In this document: in pieces, positions 1 through 7,893 of the stretch
Position numbering within the stretch: position 1 is the first letter of the stretch
Layout: the number at the start of each line of letters is the position of its first letter
Source of the DNA: JBOHNM01 sp050730675
GTDB taxonomy: Bacteria; Planctomycetota; Phycisphaerae; Phycisphaerales; UBA1924
DNA length: 30,224 bases
NCBI GenBank assembly: GCA_050730675.1
Contig: JBOHNM010000028.1
Span: forward strand, 1 to 30,224
Direction of reading: 5' to 3'
Position numbers and translations under genes: made by a program
Notes under the pieces: model-generated
Database searches by the model: none
Told to the model about the DNA's origin: nothing
What the model saw: the letters and a program-made list of their open reading frames with translations, nothing else

Positions 1-406
1 TCTTTTTGAGCAGAGGGTCAAACGCATCGGGAAATGCCGATGCCGATTGATTCTGGAATTTTGCGATTGCGCGGAGGGGCGCGTGCGCGCCGTTGCGCAT
101 TTTGCGGTCACTTGTTCTTTGGGAGAAGGGCGCGGAGGGGGGCGTGGGGGAAGGGCTAAAAATGGCAGGCGGGGAGGCAGACGACCAAGTGATCAGGCGA
201 ACAGGCGGCCAGCGGGAAGACTGGAGCGGAAGACCGGGAGTTCAGCGTTCAGGGCTCAAACGGATGGGAAGCCGGGCCGCTCCGGGATGTCTGGTCACCT
301 GTTCGCCACTTTTTCGCTGGGCGCCTCCCCCCTACAGTCCCCGCCAATCGCCGACCGGTCTGCGCGTTGGAGACGTGCAGCCGGGCGGCCGCAAGGCCCG
401 ACCGTT
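1..406. other. Non-coding leader region with no convincing gene
   Basis: No reading frame here has convincing coding character. The long frame that runs into the PTS gene from position 47 is an in-frame upstream extension, rich in Arg and Gly with no recognisable domain. The stretch from about 120 to 180 is purine-rich. Positions 174-213 hold an octamer repeat listed separately. The last 100 bases presumably contain the promoter of the PTS IIA-like gene, but I could not identify a clear -35/-10 pair. Confidence 0.5.
174..213 (+). repeat. Tandem degenerate octamers, consensus CGANCAGR
   Basis: Five consecutive 8-bp units can be read: gaggcaga (174-181), cgaccaag (182-189), tgatcagg (190-197), cgaacagg (198-205) and cggccagc (206-213). 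The same octamer consensus recurs in the hsp20-dnaJ intergenic region and downstream of the cyclophilin gene, so it looks like a dispersed intergenic repeat rather than local chance. Its function is unknown. Confidence 0.5.
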
Positions 407-868
407 ATGAACCTGCTGGACATCCTCCACCCTGCCTGCGTCAAAGCGCCGCTCGCCGCGAGCGACAAGCGTGGGGTGATCAACGAGCTGGTGGACCTCC
501 TGGCCTCGGTGGGCAAGGTGGCCGACGCCGCGACCCTGAAGGACGCCGTGTGGACGCGCGAGCAGACGCGGACGACGGGCATCGGGCACGGGCTGGCGAT
601 CCCGCACGGCAAGTGTCCGGGCGTGCCGGAGATCGCCATGGCGATCGGTAAGCCGGCCGCGCCGATCGACTTCGCGGCGATCGACGGCAAGCCCGTGAAG
701 CTCATCATCCTGCTGGCGTCGCCGCCGGACCGGACCAGCGACCACATCCAGGCGCTGGCGCGCGTGAGCCGGCTGATGACGATGGAGGACTTCCGCGAGC
801 GGATATACGCCGCGCAGACGGGGGAAGAGATCTACGAGCTGCTCAAGGACCAGGAACGGCGGGCCTGA
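407..868 (+). CDS. PTS IIA-like (fructose/nitrogen type) phosphocarrier domain protein
   Basis: A 153-residue single-domain protein, the usual size of EIIA-Fru/EIIA-Ntr domains. The conserved block GIGHGLAIPHGK (residues 58-69) places the phosphorylatable histidine at His67, and the preceding TREQTRTTGIG stretch fits the family. In this family the histidine accepts phosphate from HPr or NPr, and the protein acts in sugar uptake or in regulation of nitrogen and potassium metabolism in the cytoplasm. I chose ATG 407 because domain homology starts there (MNLLDILHP); the in-frame extension back to 47 has no domain character. No IIB or IIC partner is nearby, so a regulatory EIIA-Ntr-type role is the better inference. 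The isoprenoid genes follow on the same strand 88 bp downstream. Confidence 0.85.
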   Translation: MNLLDILHPACVKAPLAASDKRGVINELVDLLASVGKVADAATLKDAVWTREQTRTTGIGHGLAIPHGKCPGVPEIAMAIGKPAAPIDFAAIDGKPVKLIILLASPPDRTSDHIQALARVSRLMTMEDFRERIYAAQTGEEIYELLKDQERRA

Positions 869-882
869 TCGCGACCACTTTG

Positions 883-936
883 GCTGACCCATTCGATTCA
901 GTCGACTCACGCTGACCCACTCGACACGCTGACCCA
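883..936 (+). repeat. Triplicated 9-mer gctgaccca between the PTS and ispA genes
   Basis: The 9-mer gctgaccca occurs three times, at 883-891, 911-919 and 928-936, partly followed by a ttcga/ctcga extension. It lies in the 88-bp gap before ispA. Spacing is irregular (28 and 17 bp), which argues against a simple tandem duplication; it could be a binding-site cluster or replication slippage. Confidence 0.4.
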
Positions 937-956
937 GACGTTCAACGGACGACCCG

Positions 957-1925
957 ATGACCACCACCGGCACACGGCCGCCCATCGCGATGACGACTTC
1001 CTCCCACTCTCACGTGACTTCCAACGGCGGGCAGGCGGAGATTCCCGCGCACCTGCTGGCGCCGTCGCTGCACATCGAGGCGTATCTGGCGGCGTATGTC
1101 GCCACGCTCAACATCCCCGAGAACCTGCGCGAGGCCGTGCGCTATGCCCTGCTCGGCGGCGGCAAGCGGCTGCGGCCGCTGCTGGCGTGGCACTGCTGCG
1201 CGGCGATGGGCGCGCCGGGTGAGTTGAGCCTGCCTGCGGGAGCGGCGGTTGAGTTGATCCACGCGTTCAGCCTCGTGCATGATGATCTGCCGGCGCTGGA
1301 TAACGATGATCTGCGGCGCGGACGCGCCACGCTGCACATCCACGCAGGTGAGGCGATGGCGATCCTCGCGGGCGACGCCAAGCTGACGTACGCGTTCCAG
1401 ATCATTGCCGACAAGATCGAGTCACCGTCGCTGGCCGGACGCCTGACGCGTGAACTCGCGCACGGCACCAGCGGCATGATCACCGGACAGGTCTATGACA
1501 CACTGGGCGGGTTCCCCGAGCATCTTGGCGATGAGGACAAGCTGCGGCTGATCCACAGCAACAAGACGGGCGCCTTGCTGCAGGCGTCGTGCCGCATGGG
1601 CGCGCTGTGCGGGCTGGAGCTTCTGGGGCTGGACGGCGGCCCGCTGCTGACGCACATCACCACGTACGCCGACGCGGTGGGGCTGATGTTCCAGATCGTG
1701 GACGACATCCTCGATGTCACGCAGTCGGCCGAGCACATCGGCAAGAAGACGGGCAAGGACGTGGATGCGGGCAAGCTCACGTACCCGGGCGTGCTGGGTG
1801 TGGAGCGTTCTCGGTCGGAGGTCGATCGCCTTCGCGCCATCGCACTGGCTTCTTGTCAGCAAATTGGGCCCGCGGCCGACCCGCTGGCCGATCTTGCGAC
1901 GTACATGGCCGTCCGCACCAAGTAA
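957..1925 (+). CDS. ispA: Short-chain polyprenyl (farnesyl/geranylgeranyl) diphosphate synthase
   Basis: A 322-residue trans-prenyltransferase that condenses IPP with allylic diphosphates to give FPP or GGPP. The first Asp-rich motif DDLPALDNDD starts at residue 109 and has the DDxxxxD spacing of bacterial type II short-chain enzymes. The second Asp-rich motif, DDILD, lies at residues 249-253. The IPP-binding GGGKRLRPLL stretch is at 67-76, and KKTGKDVDAGKLTYPG lies around 263-278. The start at 957 gives about 30 non-conserved N-terminal residues; Met12 at 990 is an alternative start. It lies upstream of dxs on the same strand, a pairing also known from enterobacterial xseB-ispA-dxs. Exact chain length cannot be told from the sequence. 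Confidence 0.93.
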   Translation: MTTTGTRPPIAMTTSSHSHVTSNGGQAEIPAHLLAPSLHIEAYLAAYVATLNIPENLREAVRYALLGGGKRLRPLLAWHCCAAMGAPGELSLPAGAAVELIHAFSLVHDDLPALDNDDLRRGRATLHIHAGEAMAILAGDAKLTYAFQIIADKIESPSLAGRLTRELAHGTSGMITGQVYDTLGGFPEHLGDEDKLRLIHSNKTGALLQASCRMGALCGLELLGLDGGPLLTHITTYADAVGLMFQIVDDILDVTQSAEHIGKKTGKDVDAGKLTYPGVLGVERSRSEVDRLRAIALASCQQIGPAADPLADLATYMAVRTK

Positions 1926-2080
1926 CCGACAGGCTCAGGCGAACACCCACCGACCGTGTACCGACCGGTTTGCGATTGCTACCATTGGAAATCCAGCGGG
2001 AAGGGCCAATCCCTGACCCTCCCCCCGCTTGCACCGATTTGTTACCGCTTTCGAGCGGATGAGTAAGGACGAACGCCTTC

Positions 2081-4141
2081 ATGCCCGCATTGCTCCCATC
2101 GATCTCCGGCCCTGCCGATCTGAAGAAGCTCTCCATTGATCAGCTTCCGCAGCTCGCTCAGGAGATCCGCGAAGCGATCTGCCATCAGGTTTCCAAGACC
2201 GGCGGCCATCTGGCCCCGAACCTGGGGGTCGTCGAACTCTCCATCGCCCTGCACTACGTCTTCGATTTTGGCTTTGACCGCCTGCTGTTCGACGTCGGCC
2301 ACCAGTGCTACCCGCACAAGCTGCTGACCGGACGTTTGCCGATGCTCGCCGGGTTGCGAACGGGCGCGGGAATGGCCGGTTTCCCGGAGCCGCGCGAGAG
2401 CAAGTACGACCTGTTCTCCGTCGGGCATGCCGGCACGGGGATTTCGACGGCCGTCGGCATGGCCCGCGGCGATTCGCTGAACAAGGAAGGCTTCGACCCC
2501 GCGGCCAACCCCAACGGGCGACGCGTCGTCACGATCATCGGCGACGCGTCGATCGTCAACGGCGTCGCGATGGAGGGTCTCAACGGCGCCGGCACGCTGA
2601 AGCGGCAGTTCCTGGTCATCCTCAACGACAACGGGATGTCGATCAGCAAGCCGCAGGGCGCGATCGCGGAGTACTTCGACAAGGTCCGCCTCTCCAGCCG
2701 CTACGCCCACCTGAAGGAGTCGGCCAAGGAACTCCTCAAAGGTGTGCCGGGTGGGGATCTGATCCGCAAGGGCTACCACACGGGCACCGAGGCCCTCAAG
2801 CACCTTAAAGATGAAGGCGCCTGGTTCGAGCACTTCGGCCTCGCTACCGCCGGCCCCATCGACGGCCACAACCTGCCGCAGCTCATCAGCGTGCTGCAGG
2901 AGTGCAAGAACTTTGAGCGGCCGATGGTCCTGCACGTCAAGACCGTCAAGGGCAAGGGGTACGCCTTCGCCGAGAGCGACAGCAGCACGTTCCACTCGCC
3001 GCCGGCGTTCACCGCCGTCCCCGACCCGGACGCCGCGGACCTGCCCAAGCTCGAGAACGAAGGTTGCCGCGTCGAGCTGAAGCGCGACGGGCGTTCGTTC
3101 ACCAGCGCCTTCGGCGACATCATGGTTGACCTGATGAAGGCCGACCCCAGGATCGTGGCCTCAACCGCCGCGATGCCCGACGGCACCGGCATCTCCAAGC
3201 CGCTGGCGAAATTCCCCGACCGGACCTTCGACACCGGCATCTGCGAGAGCCACGCCCTGGACATGATGGCGGGCATGGCCAAGACTGGGTTCCGCCCGTT
3301 CTTCGCTGTGTACGCCACGTTCCTCCAGCGCGCGTTTGACCAGGCGTTCCAGGAGGTGTCGCTGCAGGGGCTGGCCGTCCGCCTGTGCCTCGACCGCGCC
3401 GGCCTCGTCGGCGGCGACGGCGCCGTGCACCACGGCTTCTGCGATGTGGCGCTTCTCCGCCCGCTCCCCAAGGCCGCCATCATGGCCGCGATGGACGAGC
3501 CGAGCCTGAAGGCGTGCTTGGAATTCATGCGGACGTACGACACGGGCCTGAGCGCCTGCCGCTGGCCGCGCGACAACGTCTCTGAACTTTTCGCCAGCCA
3601 GGCGTGCCCGCCTTTCGAGCTCGGCAAGGCCCGTTGCCTGACGCCGAGCCTTGCGGTCGGCGCCCCCGGCAACAACGGCATCGGTGTTCCTGACGCGGCG
3701 ATCTTCGCCTTCGGCACCTGCGCCATCGACGCGATGAAGGCAGCCGAGAGCCTGTCGGGCGACCTGCGTGTCTGCGTCTACGACGCCCGCTTCGCCAAGC
3801 CGGTTGATCAGGCGGTTATCCGCGAATTGCTCGGCGCCAAAGTCCCGCTCATCACCGTCGAGGACCACTCGGTCATCGGGGGCCTCGGGTCGGCCGTGGT
3901 CGATGCCGCCCAAGAGATGCACCTGGACGCCTCGCGCGTCGTTCGCCTCGGCCTGCCCGACTCGTGGATTTACCAAGATTCGCGGGCGAAGCAGATGGCC
4001 CTGGCGGGAATCGACGCCTCGGGCATCTCCAAGGCCGTGCGCGACGCGGTCGCGCGGTTCGGCCGCTCGGCCGCGCCCGTAGATGTCCAGGTGAAGCCCG
4101 TCACGCCCGCCGCGATGCCGCGCCGTGCCGTCCGCGACTGA
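2081..4141 (+). CDS. dxs: 1-deoxy-D-xylulose-5-phosphate synthase
   Basis: A 686-residue thiamine-diphosphate enzyme that condenses pyruvate and glyceraldehyde-3-phosphate, the entry step of the MEP isoprenoid pathway. Visible family blocks are the N-terminal FDVGHQCYPHKLLTGR stretch, the TPP/Mg motif starting at Gly154-Asp155 (GDASIVNG) and ending in ILNDNGMSIS, the catalytic-Glu block GICESHALDMMAG with Glu389, then YATFLQRAFDQ, LDRAGLVGGDGAVHHG, and a transketolase C-terminal domain. Family length is about 620-650, so this protein is slightly long; its last 35 or so residues look non-conserved. An aagga ribosome-binding sequence lies about 10 bp upstream of ATG 2081. The 155-bp gap after ispA could hold an internal promoter. 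NAD kinase follows 24 bp downstream and is probably co-transcribed. Confidence 0.96.
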   Translation: MPALLPSISGPADLKKLSIDQLPQLAQEIREAICHQVSKTGGHLAPNLGVVELSIALHYVFDFGFDRLLFDVGHQCYPHKLLTGRLPMLAGLRTGAGMAGFPEPRESKYDLFSVGHAGTGISTAVGMARGDSLNKEGFDPAANPNGRRVVTIIGDASIVNGVAMEGLNGAGTLKRQFLVILNDNGMSISKPQGAIAEYFDKVRLSSRYAHLKESAKELLKGVPGGDLIRKGYHTGTEALKHLKDEGAWFEHFGLATAGPIDGHNLPQLISVLQECKNFERPMVLHVKTVKGKGYAFAESDSSTFHSPPAFTAVPDPDAADLPKLENEGCRVELKRDGRSFTSAFGDIMVDLMKADPRIVASTAAMPDGTGISKPLAKFPDRTFDTGICESHALDMMAGMAKTGFRPFFAVYATFLQRAFDQAFQEVSLQGLAVRLCLDRAGLVGGDGAVHHGFCDVALLRPLPKAAIMAAMDEPSLKACLEFMRTYDTGLSACRWPRDNVSELFASQACPPFELGKARCLTPSLAVGAPGNNGIGVPDAAIFAFGTCAIDAMKAAESLSGDLRVCVYDARFAKPVDQAVIRELLGAKVPLITVEDHSVIGGLGSAVVDAAQEMHLDASRVVRLGLPDSWIYQDSRAKQMALAGIDASGISKAVRDAVARFGRSAAPVDVQVKPVTPAAMPRRAVRD

Positions 4142-4165
4142 TTCGTTTTCTCTCCGAGCGGTCCT

Positions 4166-5053
4166 ATGCCCCGACGCGTCCTGCTGCTGGTCAACCACGG
4201 CAAGCCCGACGCCGAGGACGCGGCACGCCAGGTCCGCACGCTGATCGAGCAGGCGGGCTCGCGCGTCGTCGCGCAGCTGGATGCCGAGGACGGGCCGCCG
4301 CCCGCGTTCGCCGCGGCGGACAAGCCCGACCTGATCGTCGTGCTGGGCGGCGATGGCACGCTCCTGAGTCAGTCGCGCCGGTTCATCGGCTTGAAGGTTC
4401 CCCTGCTGGGGGTGAACCTCGGGCGGCTGGGCTTCATGGCTGAGTTTGACCTCGCCACCCTGCGGGAGCAGGCTCCCGACCTCTTTGACGGTTCGAACCT
4501 CAAGATCCAAGATCGCCCGATGCTCGCCGTGAGCATCCACCGCACGGGCGCGAAGTCCGCCGAGCCGCCGGGCCTGGCCCTGAATGAGGCCGTGGTCGCC
4601 GCGGGGCAGCCCTTCCAGATGGTCTCGGTGGATTTCACGATCGACGGGCAGGCGGGCCCGACGCTGACGGGCGATGGCCTGATCGTCTCGACCCCCACCG
4701 GCTCCACGGCGTACAACGTCTCCGCCGGCGGGCCGATCGTCTCGCCGGAGGTTCGTGCCATCGCGATCACGCCGATCGCCGCGCACACGCTGGCCTTCCG
4801 GCCAGTGGTCATCTCGGGCGACAGCCGCATCGAACTCGCCATCCGCACCGCCAACGAAGGGACTGCGCTGATACTCGACGGCCGGATTGCTTCGGGCCTG
4901 GCCGAGGGTGACCGTGTGTCGATCGCGATGCACAGCGAGTGCGTGCGCTTCGTCCGCAACCCGCGCGGCAGCTACTGGGCCACGCTCATCGAGAAGCTCC
5001 GCTGGGGCGCGCCGCCGAAGATGCGTGACGGCGCAGAACACCATCGCCAATAG
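4166..5053 (+). CDS. nadK: ATP-NAD kinase
   Basis: A 295-residue cytoplasmic NAD kinase, which phosphorylates NAD to NADP and so supplies NADPH-dependent pathways, including the reductive steps of isoprenoid synthesis. The hallmark GGDGT motif is at residues 61-65, followed by LLGVNLGRLGFMAEF. The NE-containing LALNEAVVAAG block and the Gly-rich TPTGSTAYNVSAGGPIVSP block complete the NAD-binding site. Length matches the family. The start at 4166 lies 24 bp after the dxs stop, which suggests an operon. The stop codon at 5051-5053 directly abuts the A-run that serves as the T-tract of the terminator for the convergent htrA gene. Confidence 0.95.
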   Translation: MPRRVLLLVNHGKPDAEDAARQVRTLIEQAGSRVVAQLDAEDGPPPAFAAADKPDLIVVLGGDGTLLSQSRRFIGLKVPLLGVNLGRLGFMAEFDLATLREQAPDLFDGSNLKIQDRPMLAVSIHRTGAKSAEPPGLALNEAVVAAGQPFQMVSVDFTIDGQAGPTLTGDGLIVSTPTGSTAYNVSAGGPIVSPEVRAIAITPIAAHTLAFRPVVISGDSRIELAIRTANEGTALILDGRIASGLAEGDRVSIAMHSECVRFVRNPRGSYWATLIEKLRWGAPPKMRDGAEHHRQ

Positions 5054-5095
5054 AAAAAGGCGTTGCGGCATGACTTGTCAGTCCGCCGCAACGCC
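5054..5095 (-). terminator. Intrinsic terminator of htrA
   Basis: A perfect 10-bp stem, ggcgttgcgg (5059-5068) with ccgcaacgcc (5086-5095), encloses a 17-nt loop. Read on the minus strand it is followed at once by five T residues (5058-5054). It lies about 57 bp beyond the htrA stop codon. The stem could also slow plus-strand transcription from nadK, but there is no T-run on that side. Confidence 0.8.
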
Positions 5096-5151
5096 CACTG
5101 AAGGGGCAAACCTTCGGATGTCTCGCTCGCCCAGCGGGGGTGATTTGGGAA

Positions 5152-6741
5152 TCACTTCGCGATCTGGAAGGAAACCAGGCGCGTCTGACCGTTCAGACGC
5201 ACGGCCATCCGCACGCCCTTGGAAAGGTCGGCCTTGGCCATCGCGGCCTTGAACTCCGCCACGCTCGTGATCGGCGAGCCGTTGATCGCCGCGATGATTA
5301 CGCCGGGCTCGAAGCCGAGACTGGCGGCGGGCGAACCCTGGGTCACATCGGTCACAACGACGCCTTTGGCGCTCTTGTCTTTCAGGCGTTCGAGCCATTC
5401 CGGCGTCAGGTCCTGCACGGCAACGCCCAGGCGTGACTCGTTCTCGCTCGCACCGGCGGGCGCAACCTCGTCGTCGCCCGCAGCGACTTCGGCCGGGCGC
5501 TTGGCAAGGGTCACCTTGGCGGTCTTGGTCTCGCCGTTGCGGATGTAGGTCACATCCACCTGCTTGCCGGGGGCCATCGTGGCGATGGTGTTGCGGAGCG
5601 CGGTGAGCGAGCGGGCCGGCTTGCCGTCGATCGACGTGATGATGTCTTCTGACTTCAGCCCCGCCGCGGCGGCGGGTGATTCCGGCACGGCATCGGCGAC
5701 GAGCACGCCGTCGGTCCCCTTGTAGTTGAGGCTCTTGGCCAGGTCCTCGGTCAGGGGCTGCATGTTGACGCCCAACCAACCACGCTGCACGGAGCCGCCG
5801 CTGATGAGCGAGTCCATCACAAGCTTGGCCATGTTGCTGGGGATCGAGAAGCCGATGCCCATGTACCCGCCCGATCGGGAAAAGATCGCGGTGTTCATGC
5901 CGACGACCTCGCCCCTGAGGTTCACCAGCGGGCCGCCGGAGTTGCCGGGATTGATGGCGGCGTCGGTCTGGATGAAATCCTGGAAGACGGCGCCGCGCTG
6001 CTGGGCCAGGTCGGCCACCTCGCGCCCCTTGGCGCTGACGATGCCGCTGGTCACCGAGTAGTTGAGGCCGAAGGGGTTGCCGATGGCGACGACGATCTCG
6101 CCGACCTGCACCTCGTCGCTGTCGCCCATGTGGACGGCGGGGAAGCTGTCACCATCAATCTTGATGACCGCGACGTCGGTGCTGGGGTCGCGCCCGACGA
6201 GCTTGGCGTTGTAGCGCGTGCCGTTGTCCTTGAACTGGACGATGAGTTCCTTGGCGTCCTCGACGACATGGTTGTTGGTCAGGATGTAACCGTCACGCGT
6301 GACGACGATCCCCGAACCTGTGCCGACCTGCTCGGGCGTCTTGTACGGACCCTGCGGGCCGAGCTGGCCCCCGCCGAACTGGCGCATGAACTGCTCGAAG
6401 AATGGGTCGTCCATCGGAGACTGCGGCTGCTGTCCGCCTCCACGCCGGCGCGGCTGGGCCTGCGGCTGCTGGCGGGGCTGCACGATGTCGCCGCCCTTCT
6501 TGGCGGTGATGTTCACGACCGACGGGGTGACCTCGCGGGCGATCTTCTGGTACGCGCGGCTGAGGCCGTACGCCTGCTGCAGATCGGGATCGGTCGCCGG
6601 GGCGACGATCGCCGGGACGGGCGCCGCCGGCGGCTCGATGGCCATCGCCGCGCCGCCTCCGAACATGCCCGTCAGTCCCGCCAGCATGCACAGCCGGCCG
6701 GTCGCTGCGTACCCACGATGTTGATTCAGTCCCGTCTGCAT
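5152..6741 (-). CDS. htrA: HtrA/DegP-type periplasmic serine protease with two PDZ domains
   Basis: A 529-residue exported protease/chaperone for misfolded envelope proteins. An N-terminal signal region (about residues 1-34, ending ...GGGAAMA) is followed by a Pro/Gln/Arg-rich segment (about 88-107). The chymotrypsin-fold protease domain has the triad His158 (TNNHVVED), Asp189 (TDVAVIKID) and Ser268 (GNSGGPL). PDZ1 spans about 320-412 (from RGWLGVNMQPL) and PDZ2 about 436-526 (from SRLGVAVQDL). I chose ATG 6741 over the upstream in-frame start at 6888 because a strong aaggag lies 5 bp before it and the signal peptide then sits at the N-terminus. Its neighbours are hsp20, dnaJ and a membrane zinc peptidase, which suggests a proteostasis cluster. 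Confidence 0.95.
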   Translation of the reverse strand: MQTGLNQHRGYAATGRLCMLAGLTGMFGGGAAMAIEPPAAPVPAIVAPATDPDLQQAYGLSRAYQKIAREVTPSVVNITAKKGGDIVQPRQQPQAQPRRRGGGQQPQSPMDDPFFEQFMRQFGGGQLGPQGPYKTPEQVGTGSGIVVTRDGYILTNNHVVEDAKELIVQFKDNGTRYNAKLVGRDPSTDVAVIKIDGDSFPAVHMGDSDEVQVGEIVVAIGNPFGLNYSVTSGIVSAKGREVADLAQQRGAVFQDFIQTDAAINPGNSGGPLVNLRGEVVGMNTAIFSRSGGYMGIGFSIPSNMAKLVMDSLISGGSVQRGWLGVNMQPLTEDLAKSLNYKGTDGVLVADAVPESPAAAAGLKSEDIITSIDGKPARSLTALRNTIATMAPGKQVDVTYIRNGETKTAKVTLAKRPAEVAAGDDEVAPAGASENESRLGVAVQDLTPEWLERLKDKSAKGVVVTDVTQGSPAASLGFEPGVIIAAINGSPITSVAEFKAAMAKADLSKGVRMAVRLNGQTRLVSFQIAK

Positions 6742-6746
6742 GTGAA

Positions 6747-6752
6747 CTCCTT
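6747..6752 (-). promoter_or_regulatory. Shine-Dalgarno site that fixes the htrA start
   Basis: The minus strand reads aaggag followed by ttcac and ATG, a near-ideal ribosome-binding site with 5-nt spacing. It places the htrA start at 6741 rather than at the upstream in-frame codon at 6888. Confidence 0.8.
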
Positions 6753-6930
6753 TGACTCTTTGGTTGTTCGACCTGCCGGTCACGACAAGCCGGTGGTCGT
6801 ACGGGAAGATGCGAAGCATGGTTCTGTCCGTCACGCTCGTGGTTCCCACAAACGAGCGGACCAGGAATGATTGGGCAACCCGCCTCATCCCCGCAAGTAC
6901 AAACCCTCAGAAGACGACCGCGAGATGAAC

Positions 6931-6966
6931 GAGCCGAGGGCGGGGAACGCCCCGCGCCCTCGGCTC
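6931..6966 (-). terminator. Strong GC-rich hairpin, probable hsp20 terminator
   Basis: The sequence gagccgagggc (6931-6941) pairs with gccctcggctc (6956-6966). A second gggg/cccc helix lies inside it with an aacg loop and a 2-nt bulge. It lies about 155 bp downstream of the hsp20 stop and upstream of the htrA start. No clear T-run follows, so efficiency is uncertain; it could equally be a 5'-leader structure of the htrA transcript. Confidence 0.45.
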
Positions 6967-7119
6967 GCCTGCGACTGGAAAATCCCAGGGCCCGTTGTCA
7001 AAGCAGTTCACCGGGGCAAACTGCGCAAAGTCGGGGTCGTGGGGAGTGAAGCGGGTGCCGCGCCTCACGGCGCGGTCCCGGCCGGGAGATGATGAGTCGA
7101 TGGGTCGTGATGGGTGGGG

Positions 7120-7554
7120 TCAGTTGCCGGTGACGGCGATCTTGCGGCTCTGGGCCGCGGCCGCCTTGGGCAGCGTCAGGTGCAGCACGCCGTTCTTCAG
7201 CGCGGCGGCGATCTTCGTTCCGTCGATGTCGCTCACAAGTCTGAACGATCGCGAGAACGACCCGCTGGTGCGCTCGCGCCGGATGAATCCCCCACCCTCA
7301 GTGGCCCCAGTGGGCTCGGCGGCATACTCGCCCTTGATGGCGAGCACATTCTGGTGGAGCGAGACGTCGATCTGCTCCTGCGCGAAGCCGGGAACCTCCG
7401 CCTCGACATAGAAGTTCTTCTCGTCCTCGCGGACGTTGACGGGCGGCACGAACGATGCGGGCTCAAATGACCGGCCGCCGGCGAGGTCGCCGAAAATCTG
7501 GTCGATCTGGCGGGACAGGGCGCTGAAGGGCATGGTGCGGACGAAGGTGCTCAC
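7120..7554 (-). CDS. Small heat-shock protein (Hsp20/alpha-crystallin family)
   Basis: A 144-residue ATP-independent holdase chaperone. The alpha-crystallin domain spans about residues 39-131, with EAEVPGFAQEQIDVSL in the middle and the family signature NGVLHLTLPK at 121-130. The C-terminal I-x-I/V oligomerisation motif is seen as IAV at 139-141. The start is the GTG at 7554: the minus strand reads aggag, then 7 nt, then gtg. The upstream in-frame ATG at 7602 would add residues without domain character. It is divergent from dnaJ, with an octamer inverted repeat in the shared upstream region. No CIRCE, HAIR or ROSE element was recognised. Confidence 0.93.
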   Translation of the reverse strand: MSTFVRTMPFSALSRQIDQIFGDLAGGRSFEPASFVPPVNVREDEKNFYVEAEVPGFAQEQIDVSLHQNVLAIKGEYAAEPTGATEGGGFIRRERTSGSFSRSFRLVSDIDGTKIAAALKNGVLHLTLPKAAAAQSRKIAVTGN

Positions 7555-7560
7555 TAGTGA

Positions 7561-7565
7561 TCTCC
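7561..7565 (-). promoter_or_regulatory. Shine-Dalgarno site that fixes the GTG start of hsp20
   Basis: The minus strand has aggag 7 nt before a GTG codon. That GTG lies inside the 10-bp palindrome tcactagtga (7551-7560). No ATG downstream has a comparable site. Confidence 0.7.
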
Positions 7566-7752
7566 TGGTAACTGTGTTTGAATGACTGTCGAATTCGGCC
7601 ACGCACTCGGCGTGCGGGATGACAGAGACAAAGCCCGTGCCAGAGCCGACTCCCCCTTGCTGCGCACAGATAACCGCCAGCGTTCGCCAGCGGGTCGGGC
7701 CTTAGGACGCTCTTCGTGGCTGCCGATGCCGCAGCCACTGCCATTCCGACAG

Positions 7753-7838
7753 TTGCCAGACGACCAGAGGCCCAGACGAACAGGCGATCAGTCTCAAATG
7801 CCTGAGCCACGCGATCTGGTCGCCTGATCGTCTGGTCG
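7753..7838. repeat. Octamer repeat array arranged as a long inverted repeat
   Basis: On the plus strand, consecutive 8-bp units run from 7753 to 7792: ttgccaga, cgaccaga, ggcccaga, cgaacagg, cgatcagt. On the minus strand three more units occupy 7838-7815: cgaccaga, cgatcagg, cgaccaga. The two halves pair as a 19-bp stem (7773-7791 with 7816-7834) with one mismatch and one G-U wobble in RNA, around a 24-nt loop. It lies between the divergent hsp20 and dnaJ genes, so it could be a regulatory site, a structured leader of one transcript, or a small repeat element. Confidence 0.6.
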
Positions 7839-7893
7839 CCTTCCCTACTTGACCTTCCCCTACGCTGGCACGCCAGTTGTCGCTCCGGGACCA

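Noticed and set aside
1980..1985. Possible extended -10 (tgcTACCAT) upstream of dxs
   Set aside because: No -35-like hexamer at a suitable distance; left as a possibility only.
3161..5071. 636-codon open frame antisense to dxs and nadK
   Set aside because: It is a GC-driven shadow of two well-supported genes, Arg/Ala/Gly-rich with no domain motif.
6996..7001. TTGACA on the minus strand upstream of htrA
   Set aside because: No acceptable -10 lies 16-18 bp downstream, so I do not call a promoter.
7551..7560. Palindrome tcactagtga spanning the hsp20 GTG start
   Set aside because: There is no loop for a hairpin and it is too short to call an operator without other copies.
7866..7880. Sigma54-like TGGCACG-N4-TTGT before dnaJ
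   Set aside because: The essential -12 GC is missing and transcription would start only about 3 nt from the ATG. It overlaps a short ctggc/gccag palindrome that may explain the match.
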